Under the pieces are notes generated by a model. That model made no database searches and was not told the DNA's origin. It worked only from the letters and a program-made list of their open reading frames with translations. This document shows, piece by piece, positions 11,171 through 21,694 of a stretch of 64,000 nt of DNA. A program made the position numbers and the translations under genes. Source of the stretch: Aspidiotus rigidus (taxonomy: Eukaryota > Arthropoda > Insecta > Hemiptera > Diaspididae); NCBI GenBank assembly GCA_035079385.1, contig JAVHKY010000052.1, positions 1,240,001 through 1,304,000 on the forward strand, in the 5' to 3' direction. Positions within the stretch are counted from its first letter, which is position 1; each line of letters opens with the position of its first letter.

Positions 11171-13924
11171 CGAATTTCTTAGTGTTGTTTCTCAAAGAAT
11201 ATCAATCTTATTATCTTCATATCATTGCATTACGTCATATTGGATTCAATCTTATTGCTCTGTAATTTTTGTATCGATTGAACAAGTGGTTCTTGAGTAA
11301 ATCTCAAAATATAAGTAGTCCACGTATAGAGCCGTAAGAGCTAAATCTCGCTTGTTTATTTTATTTGAGTCCTTTCGCCCGATGGTACCTGATGCATCGT
11401 ACACCTATTGGCTGTAAGAACTTCTCATTACCCGTCATACATGACTGAAAAAATTCGACGTTTATTGGGTACGTTAAACAAACGTTGCGCTTAACCGATG
11501 GATTAAATAATTAGCCGTGTATTTTATAATTGATTTATGTAGACTGTATGCATAGCATTTTTTTTTCTCTACGTTATCGCAATGGCTTGTAGCCTGAACA
11601 CTGGGGAGTAGTGAAATTTAGGTAAAGATAAAGAAGTGGAAGTTTCATTGACCATTTCAATTTTCCTCATCTATGTTTTGATTTTCGTAATTATCGACTT
11701 CATATATCTAACAGTGTTTCTGAAAATGGACAGTCAAGTTAATACTTTGAGATTCTTCTAAATCACCAAAGTTTTATATTTTAATTTCACTAGAGCCATG
11801 TTCCGTTCCCGTTCTTCTATTTAGAGTTTAATTTCCATATTATAGGGAGAGAAAGTTATCAATCCGACTCCTTTTTGAGTTATCCTGTATATGAAAATTA
11901 TTAAAGTACCTATTAAAAAGATTAGAAATGGATTGAACAATAGAAGAGTAAGTGGAATACCTTAAATTATTATTTATTATTATCACAATCAACTCCTAAC
12001 TAAGAAACAATAAAGTTTGGATATGGAGGGGCATGTGTAAATTATTTTATAGCAAATTATTGAAAAGTCGGTGATGCTTACGCTGCTGCGTGAGCTTTTT
12101 TTTTTTGCAGCTCAAGAACTTTTCATAGACTAGGTATGAATTTATACAGATTGGGGTCTTCTTGGTCTTCCCCTTCGATAGTATATTACAAGGATATGCC
12201 ATACTGATAGGAAGATGAAAAATCGAAAGTGAGAATTACCAAAAAGTAGCACTCTGTCGTGATCATATGATTTTTTTCATTTGTTTTTGCCGGGAAAAAA
12301 GGGGAGTTTTTCGTCATTTCTTGGAATCGATTAGATCGATATCTCTTTCTTATCAGTATCCATGTATAATATAGTATATGGTCGAAGGTCTTCTTTCGCT
12401 TTACACGTAAAAATAATATTAGTTTCCAAGTCAAGAAAGAGTTGACGTTTAAAGTATAGTCATTATTGCGCTATTTGACAGGAAACGTGGCAAAAGATCG
12501 CGTCTCTGAATTAAGTAGAAGTTGATGACCTAATATAGTAGGTATTTGCACAATAAAATTGAATGAAATTGAGATGTACCTACATTTTGAACATACTCGT
12601 TCGGTACGAAGGTTATACATCTTTTAATAAGAATAGGAAAGCATATTGGCATATTGGGTTTATTGCATCCCCCCAAATGAACCATACTTTTCAGTTTTCA
12701 ATTAAAATTATAAATACTAACCGATCTTCATAAAATTAATACTTATTAGTACCTACAACGTTAGATAAGTATGCAACACTCTGAATTTCATTTATGAATC
12801 AATCGATTAAGAGAGATTACTCGTAGGTGCCTATTTTCCAGTAATGATCTTGACCCCGAAGAAGAATATCGTAATATTCGAAACGTCTGTCACCCTTTCT
12901 CCTTTGTAATTTTTATTTTAATGACGGCAAAGCAGAAGATCATAGTAATAAAAAATTGATGTTGATCAAGACAAGACTCGTTTCTTTCACCTATGTGTAC
13001 AGAGAAGTTTTATTTGACTAAAGTTTTCATCCACAGATTTTGATACGCGGAAAAAACACTGCTCTAATTTTTCTTTGATAACCAATCAATTTAAAATAAT
13101 ATAAAATAGAATAGGTAGCTTTTTTTCTTCGAAAAATAAGTAGAGAGCTGCAAGCGCATATTTACTCTTTTTTACTCTTAAATAATCATGACCGGCGAAC
13201 ATTGAGGTGTACCAGGTGCACTTGGAATTTTTTGCACCTGGTAAGAAATTCCCCAGAATGAAATTTTTTTCTTCAGATAACGGGGAAAAGATATGGAATT
13301 GATGTTTACACCTAGAGGGAGAATGGAAAAGAGCCGGCCATGCGAGTAACAATGGCTACACCTATTCTTTCTCCAATTACTGTAATATTATTTAATTCGT
13401 CATTTTTCTCGCTCGCTCTTTTCTTGCAGAAAAATTCAATTTCAATCTCGTAAAAAAAAAAAAAAAAAAAAGAAAGGTATAATGATGCGTTTTAGATTCA
13501 GTACAGTTTTTATTACCTATACTCGTGAAATGATTTGAAAGAGTTTGAACCTTCAAGATAGGTAATTACACTCGCCAAGTTTATCAATAATGTCACACTT
13601 CATGATATAAGTTAGATTTAGACGGTTGTTGATTGGAAATTTGAATTCAATTGTATAGAAATAAAGATCCAAACTGCGTAACGGACGATATGACGGTGAT
13701 TTATACGCAAACAAGGAGAAAAAAAAATAATAAAATAGCATATGAGATGCACACTACATAGTGATTTCACAATTTTATTGAAAATAGGTAGTACCCAGTC
13801 ATTAGAATTGTTAAAAATTTGTATCACGAAATTCTTATCACTGTGTTAGTTTACTCGCCAGAATAGGAGAAACAAATATTTACGAACGGAAACCCCACTT
13901 CAAAGTAAACTATGATTGTTCCCT
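11171..13924. other. No gene; one short repeat end and one ribozyme-like remnant
   Basis: At 12064-12109 the words AAAAGTCGGT and GCTTACGCTGCTGCGTGAGC run into poly(T). The reverse form, an A-tract then AAGCTTGCGCAGCAGCG, is at about 20,790-20,845, with further relatives near 30,250 and 41,030. At 12858-12886 GAAGAAGAATATCGTAATAT leads into TCGAAACGTC, a degenerate hammerhead-like remnant. Otherwise I see nothing. Confidence 0.45.
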
Positions 13925-14263
13925 ATTGGGATTTAAACCTGCATTAGAGCGCGCTACAAAATCACTCCTCTCTTTCTGCGCGCAGGCAAATATTTGAGTG
14001 ATCACGTGCCTTATTATACGGGAAAACGGCAAGCTTTAATTTGTTGTGAGAGAGTAAAAACCTATTTATCAAGTTGATTTGGAGAAAAATTAATTTTTTA
14101 ATGATATTAGAATAAAATGTAGGACGTATATTTTCATAAAACACTCTTTGATTCTTGTAAAAAAACGTTTACATTTTGCTGTCTCCTTATGGTTGCCGCT
14201 ACGCAATCACTCAAATTTTTCGCAGGTCTACCAACTTATGAAACTCTAAGTTTAAATCCTAAT
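13925..14263 (-). mobile_element. MITE with ATTGGGATTTAAAC-type terminal inverted repeats (copy 1)
   Basis: A 339-bp segment starts ATTGGGATTTAAACC and ends AAGTTTAAATCCTAAT. The inverted copy at 54346-54690 matches over most of its length, including CTGCGCGCAG and TTTGGAGA blocks. There is no coding capacity. Superfamily not determined because no clear TSD is visible on either copy. Confidence 0.6.
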
Positions 14264-14526
14264 TCCTGACTCCCTAATTGTTGCACCTCACCTTTTGTCG
14301 TATCATACCGGTAGGTAATCTATATTTTTCTTCATCCTCTTCTTAGTCTTTAAGTTTTATTGTATCCTGATGATAATAAAGTCAAGAAGGTGTTCATTTT
14401 AGATCAATATTTTCATGAATTTGTGGTTGCTAGCGTGAGTTCTTAAGCATAAAAATTAACAATGACCTATTTATTATTATTTTACATCGATAAAAAAAAA
14501 GTGGTTGACGAATTTCAATTATAATA

Positions 14527-16624
14527 CAGTAGATGCCGCTTATTAGAATTTCTCTTAATAGAATATGCCGCTTATAAGAATAAAACGCCGCGGAACGGAT
14601 CGCTTCCATAAGGAATACACAGGAAACTCTCCTCTTACTAGAATAGAGCTCACATTGACTTCCCGATATTAGAATAAATTTTCACGAAAAGACCGGTCGA
14701 AAATTCCTACTTTCCTTGACAAAAATCTATACTTTTTCTTATCTTTATCCTATACAAAGTACATTATCTACTTACATTGTTGCCTTCTCAGATATTGAAG
14801 CAAGAGTTTATGCCAGAATGCAGTTCATGTTCGAATCTCGTGTGTACTTCATGTCCATACCTACTTCGCTATGTCGTCCTTGGTAAACGTAAACGAAGTG
14901 ATCGCAGTGTTGACGACCAACTTGTAATTTTGAAGCGTTATGATGAACTGTATTCGGCAAAAACTCAGGTGGAAGCAGCTGCTGCTTTGGGAATCCCTCA
15001 ATCAACCTTGTCAAAAATTTTAAAACGTGGTGAATCACTGAAAAATGATTCCATATCCAGTGTGAATGATGGTCGAAAAAGAAAACGTTTAGGACTGTTC
15101 ACATCTATTGATGACACACTACTCGTTTCGTTCAAGCAAGCAGCCGCGATGAAAGCTCCAATGAACAGGGATATCCTGAAAGACAAGGCTCGTACCTTCG
15201 CGCAAGAACTGGGAATCGATGATTTTTCTGCTAGTGATGGGTGGTTGTCAAGATGGAAAGTAAGGAATGGTATCGTTTTCAAAAAACTTCATGGCGAGAA
15301 AGAGGACTGTGATGTGACAGGAGCAGAATCATGGTTAACAAAAAAGTGGCCGGATATTTCGGAAAGGTACGCCTCCCAAGACATATTCAATACCGACGAA
15401 ACGGGTCTATACTACAGAGCTACGCCTGATCATTGTCTCATTTTTAAGAATTCGATAGCTGCTGCAGGTAAAAAAATTAAAGATAGACTCACAGTTCTCC
15501 TGACGTGCAATATGACTGGCTCTGAAAAGTTGAGACCTCTTGTACTCGGGAAGTCGAAGAAACCGAGGTGTTTTAAGGGTGTCCGTAAGTTGCCCGTTGA
15601 TTACGATAGCAACTCAAATGCGTGGATGACCGGTAAACTTTTTGAGAATTTCCTCCATGAGTGGGATAAGAAGTTAAGACGAGAGGGAAGAAAAATTGCA
15701 CTATTGTTGGACAACTGCCCTGCACACCCACCTGATGTTGCACTCAAAAATATCGAACTATGTTTTCTTCCACCCAACACAACAGCCTTGATACAGCCGC
15801 TCGACCAGGGCATAATAAAAACGTTCAAAACTTTCTACCGTAGTGACTTCAGGCGACTCATTGTTGCAGCTATTGACGAGAGGAAATGTTCTTCCTTGGA
15901 AATTGCCAAAAAAGTTTCGGTCCTAGATGCTATCCATATGATCCGTAATTCGTGGAATAACGTTTCTAGCGCGTGTATACAGAACTGTTTCCGAAAATGT
16001 AAATTGACGCAGCAGTCTTCACTTGAAAGTTCTCAAGACAATGAAATAGACGATGAAATTGAATCTGATTCGACTCTCACTCCTCCTGACATGACGGAAA
16101 CCGAATTTAATGAATGGGTTTCTATTGACGATGATTTAGGCACTGTTCAGCCTCTAAGCGATGGCGACATCATTGCAGAAATCCAGAATGATACACAAAA
16201 GAAGGAAAGTTACTCAGACAGCGAGAGTGATGGAGAAGAAAATGTGCTAGTCTCTAAGAAAGAAACGATGGACGCATTGAAATGTCTTCGCAGTGCATTA
16301 GAGCAACGTGGTGGTTCAGATGAGGATTACGACGCATTATACCGTGTACAGAATTTCTTTTTCAACTCTTATCTAGGAAACGCGAGATAAACTAAAATTG
16401 ACGATTTTTTCCGTGATCCATAGCCTATAGTATGTAATAGCAGCGTATGTTCTACTTTGTAGGCTCGTACTTATACTCTACAATAAAATTTATGCCTTCG
16501 AATTTCAAATCATTCACACTGGTACAAAATTTGAGAAATTTGGAGATTTTCGGCTATTCGAATATTCGGTTAATAGAATAAAATTTGTGTTCCCCAACGC
16601 TATTCTAATAAGCGGCATCTACTG
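14527..16624 (+). mobile_element. Tigger-like (pogo/Tc1-mariner) DNA transposon, 2,098 bp, structurally complete
   Basis: Perfect 23-bp terminal inverted repeats (14527-14549, starting CAGTAGATGCCGC, and 16602-16624) flank the element. It sits between TA dinucleotides (14525-14526 and 16625-16626), the usual Tc1/mariner/pogo target duplication. Subterminal copies of the TTAATAGAATA word occur near both ends. One transposase ORF fills most of the interior. Ends and ORF all look intact, which suggests recent activity. Confidence 0.93.
14777..16390 (+). CDS. Tigger-like transposase (CENP-B-type DNA binding plus DDE_1)
   Basis: The 537-aa product cuts and pastes the surrounding element. In order: a pipsqueak-type helix-turn-helix (about residues 40-85), a CENP-B-type DNA-binding domain (about 105-175, with DGWLSRWKVRNG), and a DDE_1 catalytic core. 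Candidate catalytic aspartates are D207 (NTDETG), D312 (LLLDNCPAH) and D343 (QPLDQG), giving 30 residues between the last two, as in pogo/Tigger proteins. An acidic C-terminal tail follows (about 430-500). The first 35 residues do not look like a Tigger N-terminus. An ATG at 14871, in another frame, lies just before the basic GKRKRSDRS start of homology, so one base may have been lost or gained near 14885, or the start lies on a spliced transcript. No internal stops. Confidence 0.9.
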   Translation: MLPSQILKQEFMPECSSCSNLVCTSCPYLLRYVVLGKRKRSDRSVDDQLVILKRYDELYSAKTQVEAAAALGIPQSTLSKILKRGESLKNDSISSVNDGRKRKRLGLFTSIDDTLLVSFKQAAAMKAPMNRDILKDKARTFAQELGIDDFSASDGWLSRWKVRNGIVFKKLHGEKEDCDVTGAESWLTKKWPDISERYASQDIFNTDETGLYYRATPDHCLIFKNSIAAAGKKIKDRLTVLLTCNMTGSEKLRPLVLGKSKKPRCFKGVRKLPVDYDSNSNAWMTGKLFENFLHEWDKKLRREGRKIALLLDNCPAHPPDVALKNIELCFLPPNTTALIQPLDQGIIKTFKTFYRSDFRRLIVAAIDERKCSSLEIAKKVSVLDAIHMIRNSWNNVSSACIQNCFRKCKLTQQSSLESSQDNEIDDEIESDSTLTPPDMTETEFNEWVSIDDDLGTVQPLSDGDIIAEIQNDTQKKESYSDSESDGEENVLVSKKETMDALKCLRSALEQRGGSDEDYDALYRVQNFFFNSYLGNAR

Positions 16625-16626
16625 TA

Positions 16627-18040
16627 CTTCCCTCAAACGTTGTTTTATTGGTTCTTCAGTCTTGACAAGTACTGTACACCAAGTCGGTAAAGAGAATGAA
16701 GAAAAGAAAAACTTTAAATTTAAATAAAATGATAAGTACACAGATTTTAAATCGAAAGGTATCGGAACAAAAGGAATGTGTGGTACAGTTGAATAGTATT
16801 GTAAAGGAAAACGTTGATGCGTAATGTAGACCTTTCTTTCCAAAACAATAAACGCGTCTTTCGCCTCCCTATACTTGAACCCGATCTCTATTATCATCAT
16901 AACAGTTTTTTTCGATAATCGATTCATCTCACGAAACGGTTCTTCTTACTTCTCTGTTGGGAGGTTGGACATACATACACATATGAAAACGCTTACGTAA
17001 AATATAATGTGCTCGCGTCTACAATCTGCGAGTAAGCATGTAAGCATAAATTTATTACCCTCTCCTTGCAAAAACATAAAACTTCATAATACAAAAAAGT
17101 TTGCATTTTTGATTATACACATTATAGCATTGCAAGCCAAAGTAGGTGTAGGTACCTTATGTAGCCTGATGTAAGTACCTACCTTATTCTTTAAAGACGG
17201 TGCATTGGCGGATTGCATAAGGCAGTATGGTATTCCCACTTTTACGTATCTACGAGCGCGACCCTTTCCTTCTCACTCTTACAATTTATCTTTAGAAACA
17301 CTTGAAATTAAACTTGAATCCAAATCGAAGATCATCAACTTGACAATTAAAACAAAGTCGATCTGTACTTAGTTAGGACGGAGAAAACGGAACCAGGGAT
17401 AAACGAGCGTGCTGAGAGAGGATAAAATAAAGTCAGTACGATTATTTGATCAAGTCGAAATTTTTATGAGAACATAATATACAACGACTGTACGAGTATA
17501 TTATACATATCGTTGAAAAGTAAAGAGTTTTTCAAGTATGCCACATCAGCAAAATTTTTCCCGATCTCATTATTCATATGTGCCTATGCGCCTTGTAAGT
17601 TCAAACTTTTTCAACTCCCATTTTGATATACTCGTAGGTTGAAAAACCAAGTATTTCTTAAGCCCTCTCCTAATATTTAGAGGACTCGAGGATTGATTAA
17701 ATTTTTTAATGGAAAACGATCACAAATAATTTTTAACAAATTTTTCGCTTTTACAATTTTATTCTGAATCACGATACAACGCGTTTTGCACGCAATGTAT
17801 CCTTCTTATAAGGTAACTTAATGTAAAACTGAACTAAATACTACAGTTTATACGTACCTATAAGATAAGAAAAAATTTAAAAAAAAAACAACAACAACAA
17901 CATGAAAAGTATGATTCAGCAGGCTGAAATATAGGGTACAGACTATTACTCAATCACATGTCCCGAGCCACACAATTTATGTATCAGAACACTTTTCAAA
18001 ATGATAGCCATTTCTACAATAATTAGACTAATCTAAACTT
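16627..18040. other. No gene recognised
   Basis: AT-rich sequence between the Tigger element and LINE remnants. No recognisable ORF, TE end or RNA gene. Confidence 0.5.
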
Positions 18041-18044
18041 TTCC

Positions 18045-18675
18045 ATGGAAAAAAGACCAAACAATTTATGCTTCTCTCATACTCTCATTGCGATCCTAGT
18101 ACCCCTCCCCCCAATCATTCAACGTTCCTCTCCCAAATTAGTCTCACTCCTTGAACTCCTGACTTATCACTCACAATCACATAGAAGAACTATCAGACAG
18201 CTTTCCATTTATCCTCAACATCTTTTAATTCCTCCAACAATCAAATTCCTTTTCCTTTATCTGAGCTCATAGCCCTGATGACAGGCTCTTGATACCTCGT
18301 TAATTTGAAAAAATCATAAATTGTATTCAAGCTCTCATCGCTACCTTCTACACCAACTCTATTTTAATATTCTTCATATTACTCATATGGGTACCTGGCC
18401 ACAAGAGCATCCCAAGGAACGAAAAATCGACAAAGCAGCCAAACAGGCAACCCCCCAATCATACATCAGCGAGCTTCCCAAACACATCAAGGAGTACATC
18501 ATCTAAACTATTCCAAATTAATCGAATCAACTCATTCGCAGAGAAGAATTGATCATCACTAGCCTCAGAATCAGTCACTCGAGATTCATACACCCACACC
18601 CATCTCATCACTCATCTTATGCCTATTTCATACTCTCATTGCGATCCTTATAACCCCTCCTCCGATCATTTAACA
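18045..18675 (+). pseudogene. Decayed RNase H-bearing LINE (I/R1-like) fragments
   Basis: About 18,366-18,450 encodes a corrupted RNase H end whose intact motif is seen in the sister copy at 41,085-41,860 (WVPGHKSIP, then AAKQAT). It is followed by a degenerate stretch like the LINE C-terminus (HSRF.HTHL). The segment 18,060-18,260 matches the 3' part of the sister copy at 41,590-41,780, so two fragments seem joined. Frameshifts and stops are frequent. A hAT element interrupts the 3' side at 18,676. Confidence 0.6.
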
Positions 18676-19652
18676 CAGGTATGGGCAACCTTTTATGACT
18701 CGCGGGCCACAGTCCACCTACTGATAACTGGCGCGGGCCGCACATGATCGTGCACACGATTGTGCTTTTCAAATTGAACTTGTTGTAACAGGAAAAGAGG
18801 AAGAGCGTTCATTACACTCATTTCGTCACGAGTCCAAATACGCACGGCGTTCAAACTTGTCTGTCAGTATCTCAATACCTGTGCGAATGATAAGTTTAAC
18901 ATGCCACCGCCAGCGAAAAAACGTAAAATTTCCGAGGAGCATAGAAAATTTAACAATGAATGGTCGTTAAATTACTTTTTTATTGAATTCAATGGTAAGC
19001 CTACGTGTGCGGTGTGTCGTGAGGACGTGGCTGTATTGAAGGAGAGTAATGTTAAGAGGCATTACGAGACCAAACATCGCGCCAAGTATGGTGAACGATC
19101 ACCCGACAGTGAGGAGCAAAGGAAAGCAGTGTTCGACACCTTGAGAACGAAGTTTTTCGGCGAAAATGTGGGCAAATTATTTCAGAAACAGACCGAAGGA
19201 AACGGTGAGTGACTGATGATATTATTTAAAATCGTTCGAAGGTGAAAATTGTTGGCCTAATTCTGAAACCCTATTGCCAGGTGACATCGTGCGTGCCAGT
19301 TTCAAGGTGTCACATTTAATAGCCGCAGAAGGTAAACCTTTTAATGAGGGAGAATTCGTGAAACGATGCATTTTAGCTGTCGTCGAAGAATTGATGCCTG
19401 AGAAGAAAAAACTGTGTGAGGATATCAGCTTATCAAGAAGAACAGTTACACGGCGAATTGAGGAGCTCGGTGATGATACTTGCGGTCAACTGAAAAGCAG
19501 AGTGAATAATTTTACGTTCTTCAGTTTAGCTATGGACGAGAGTACAGATATTATGGACACAGCGCAACTTCTTATCTTCGTTCGGGGAATTGATGCAGAT
19601 TTCAATATAACTGAAGAATTAGCTTCGTTACAGAGTATGCATGATCGAACGA
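18676..19652 (+). mobile_element. 5' half of a hAT transposon (truncated)
   Basis: The 5' terminus CAGGTATGGGCAACC resembles hAT ends of the CAGKGATGGGCAA type and is followed by the GCGGGCCACA word common in this group. The 8 bases before it are ATTTAACA, but no matching 3' end or second TSD copy was found. Two transposase exons follow, and homology breaks after residue motif SLQSMH near 19,640. Confidence 0.7.
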
Positions 19653-19663
19653 TGTTCTGCTGA
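18901..19663 (+). pseudogene. hAT transposase fragment (ZBED5/GTF2IRD2-like), two exons
   Basis: Exon 1 (18901-19204) encodes a basic N-terminus (PPPAKKRK) and a zinc finger, C-x2-C followed by H-x4-H (CAVCRED ... HYETKH), of the kind in hAT-derived ZBED5/SPIN-DOC-type proteins. A 76-nt intron (19205-19280, GTGAGT to CCAG) joins in phase to exon 2 (19281-19663), which carries the start of the transposase core (FSLAMDESTDIMD, with the first catalytic Asp). The remaining catalytic core, including the dimerisation region, is missing, so the gene is non-functional. The last few codons are unrelated sequence. Confidence 0.75.
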
Positions 19664-19851
19664 CTGAGCTAGTCTGGTCCCTGAAGTGTCGATCTAGTCT
19701 ATGTTTATGGCTACGTGAGAGCTTTTCTGGCGTAAACTCGATCATTTGATTCGGTTGCTGTCTCGATAGGTTAGGTATACTGAAGTTCCTGTATAGTTTG
19801 TGTGCTGTCGAGGACTCCCCCCTTCTCTACTCCAGTACTTGTTACATCACA

Positions 19852-20219
19852 TTACAATATATCTATCGTACATTTGAAAAAAAAATATAACACACCATAT
19901 CAGAGTTGGAGGAGAGAGAAATATTTTTTGAATTGAGTATATCTCACGAACCACTCATCCGACCGTCAAAAAAAAATACAAAAATGCAAGTGCACAACTT
20001 CAGATATAACACTATAACTTGGCCAAGTTTCAAGAAAATCCATTTAGTAGTCTCGGGGGAGAAGCGCGGACAAATTGTATATATAAGGAAATCTGAAATT
20101 TTTTTAATGACGTAACGATGATCCATGACCTCTGAAACGTCGGGAAAATTCATCTCCCCCTCTCTCTGTCACAACTTTGACGAGTGTAATACTCTCTGTT
20201 CTACGAAAAGTCGGTAAAA
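19852..20219 (-). repeat. Copy of the TTTTACCGACTTTT repeat family (inverted)
   Basis: Ends CGAAAAGTCGGTAAAA at 20219 and shares with 42172-42509 the left part (TTACAATATATC, AAAATATAACA) and the block GTGCACAACTTCAG. Between them: CTCATCCGACCGTC and GAGAAGCGCGGACAAATT. No ORF. Confidence 0.65.
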
Positions 20220-21433
20220 GGATGGAGAATGATAAATATTAGGCGCTGGTGTAGTAAATTTCTGGTAAAGATATCTACTTTGCTTTAAAGATCAATAATT
20301 AAATATTGTGTATAATAATATGTATTATAAATCTTGTACTTTCAATTTCGCGTTGTTCATTATTTTGTTGTCAGGAACGAGATCGTTATGACTGATTGTT
20401 TTCAAGCAGAAAAAACGGTTTATTAGACATCAGAGAGAAAAGTTTGTAGCTCTATGGTGGAACGTCGACAAACCCACGAAAAAGGTCATCAGTAGGTAGG
20501 TATATTTATTAGACTTCCATTGGCTAAATTTAATAATCTACAAAGATGAAACGTAAAATTATTCTGAGAATTTGTTTGAAAAAAAACTTCTCATTACTCA
20601 AGAATTTTTGTGCGTCTATTTTCGGAATGAATTTAACCGCGAACAAATCGTTTTCAAATATTTTCCTGCTGAATAAGTGCTTTGCTTAACCAAAAAGTCT
20701 AATTATTCTCCGGCTTTTACGCTCTGGTGAAAAAATTTATTGTAAGAGAGAGAACATCAATACCCAATATGACAAATAGAAAAGAGAGAAAAAAAAAGCT
20801 TGCGCAGCAGCGTAATCATTACCGACTTTCCATCTCTAAATTTAATCACTCATCTGAATTCAGTTACACATACCTATGTTCTCGTGATAATCAAAAATAT
20901 ACGAGTAAGTGACAATGTTTGAGATCCATCCACCACCTAAGGCGTGCATTTTAAAAGTAATAATTTTTCCAACTTAGACCGGTTGTTCATAATAATATAA
21001 GGAATTCTACTTTCAATTTATTTTTTATAAAAATCTAGTCCATTAACCTTGACTTGATTCGAAGGTATAGTCTACTTAAGGTTTGGATTTTCTCAAAACT
21101 TTATGAAGACATTTTCGTGAGAAAGGTATGAGCCAAGTACAAAAAAAGAGTTGGTGAAGGGAGTCGTGTCGATTCTAAAGCGCGACTTCTGAGTAACAAA
21201 AGAAAATCACGAGAATTAATTTGTAAATAGAAATTATCATTAGATATTGATACTTGTAGAAAAAGAGTGAGCGTGGAATTTTCAAGTATTACTGAAAATT
21301 GGTGAAACTCCAAAAACGTTCATTTACTAGGTAGCCTATTTGAAAACTTTGCTTAGTACCAATGCGATTGCTTATTATTGGCAATGATTGATACATAACT
21401 TGACAATGTTTCATTTCTCTTTGGTGTGTTGCA
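20220..21433. other. No gene; one short dispersed repeat end
   Basis: At about 20,785-20,845 an A-rich tract runs into AAGCTTGCGCAGCAGCGTAA and ATTACCGACTTTCC, the inverted relative of 12064-12109. An acceptor-like TTGGTGTGTTGCAG ends at 21434, so a non-coding 5' exon of the downstream gene could lie upstream; I could not locate it. Confidence 0.4.
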
Positions 21434-21474
21434 GTTGAAGAGAAAGACAAGGCTCTGAGCAGTTACCACATAAA

Positions 21475-21694
21475 ATGGCTGCCTCTCGTATGTCGAGGAC
21501 AGCGTATCGCAGGCTAACGATGTTATCACTGCTTGTGGCGGTGGTATTAGCTCCTGCTCTATCTACGCCGAATGCATCCAGTGCGTCAAAAAGCGTTGAA
21601 GATGCCGAAGTCATTCCCGGGCATGTTGTAATAAGTGAAGCCGACAGCGATACAGGGGCTAACGCGTCGCCTTTTGATCTCAGAAAGCATAATT
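21475..21694 (+). CDS. Exon 1 of the secreted-protein gene
   Basis: ATG at 21475. Encodes 73 codons plus one base, with a basic N-terminus, hydrophobic signal core and a likely cleavage after about residue 30. Donor GTAAGC at 21695. It joins exon 2 across a 14.7-kb TE-filled intron. Confidence 0.85.

Noticed and set aside
19653..19846. Possible solo LTR (TGTTCTGC ... TTGTTACA) after the hAT fragment
   Set aside because: It starts TG and ends CA, but flanking 4-6 bases do not match and no second copy exists in the window.
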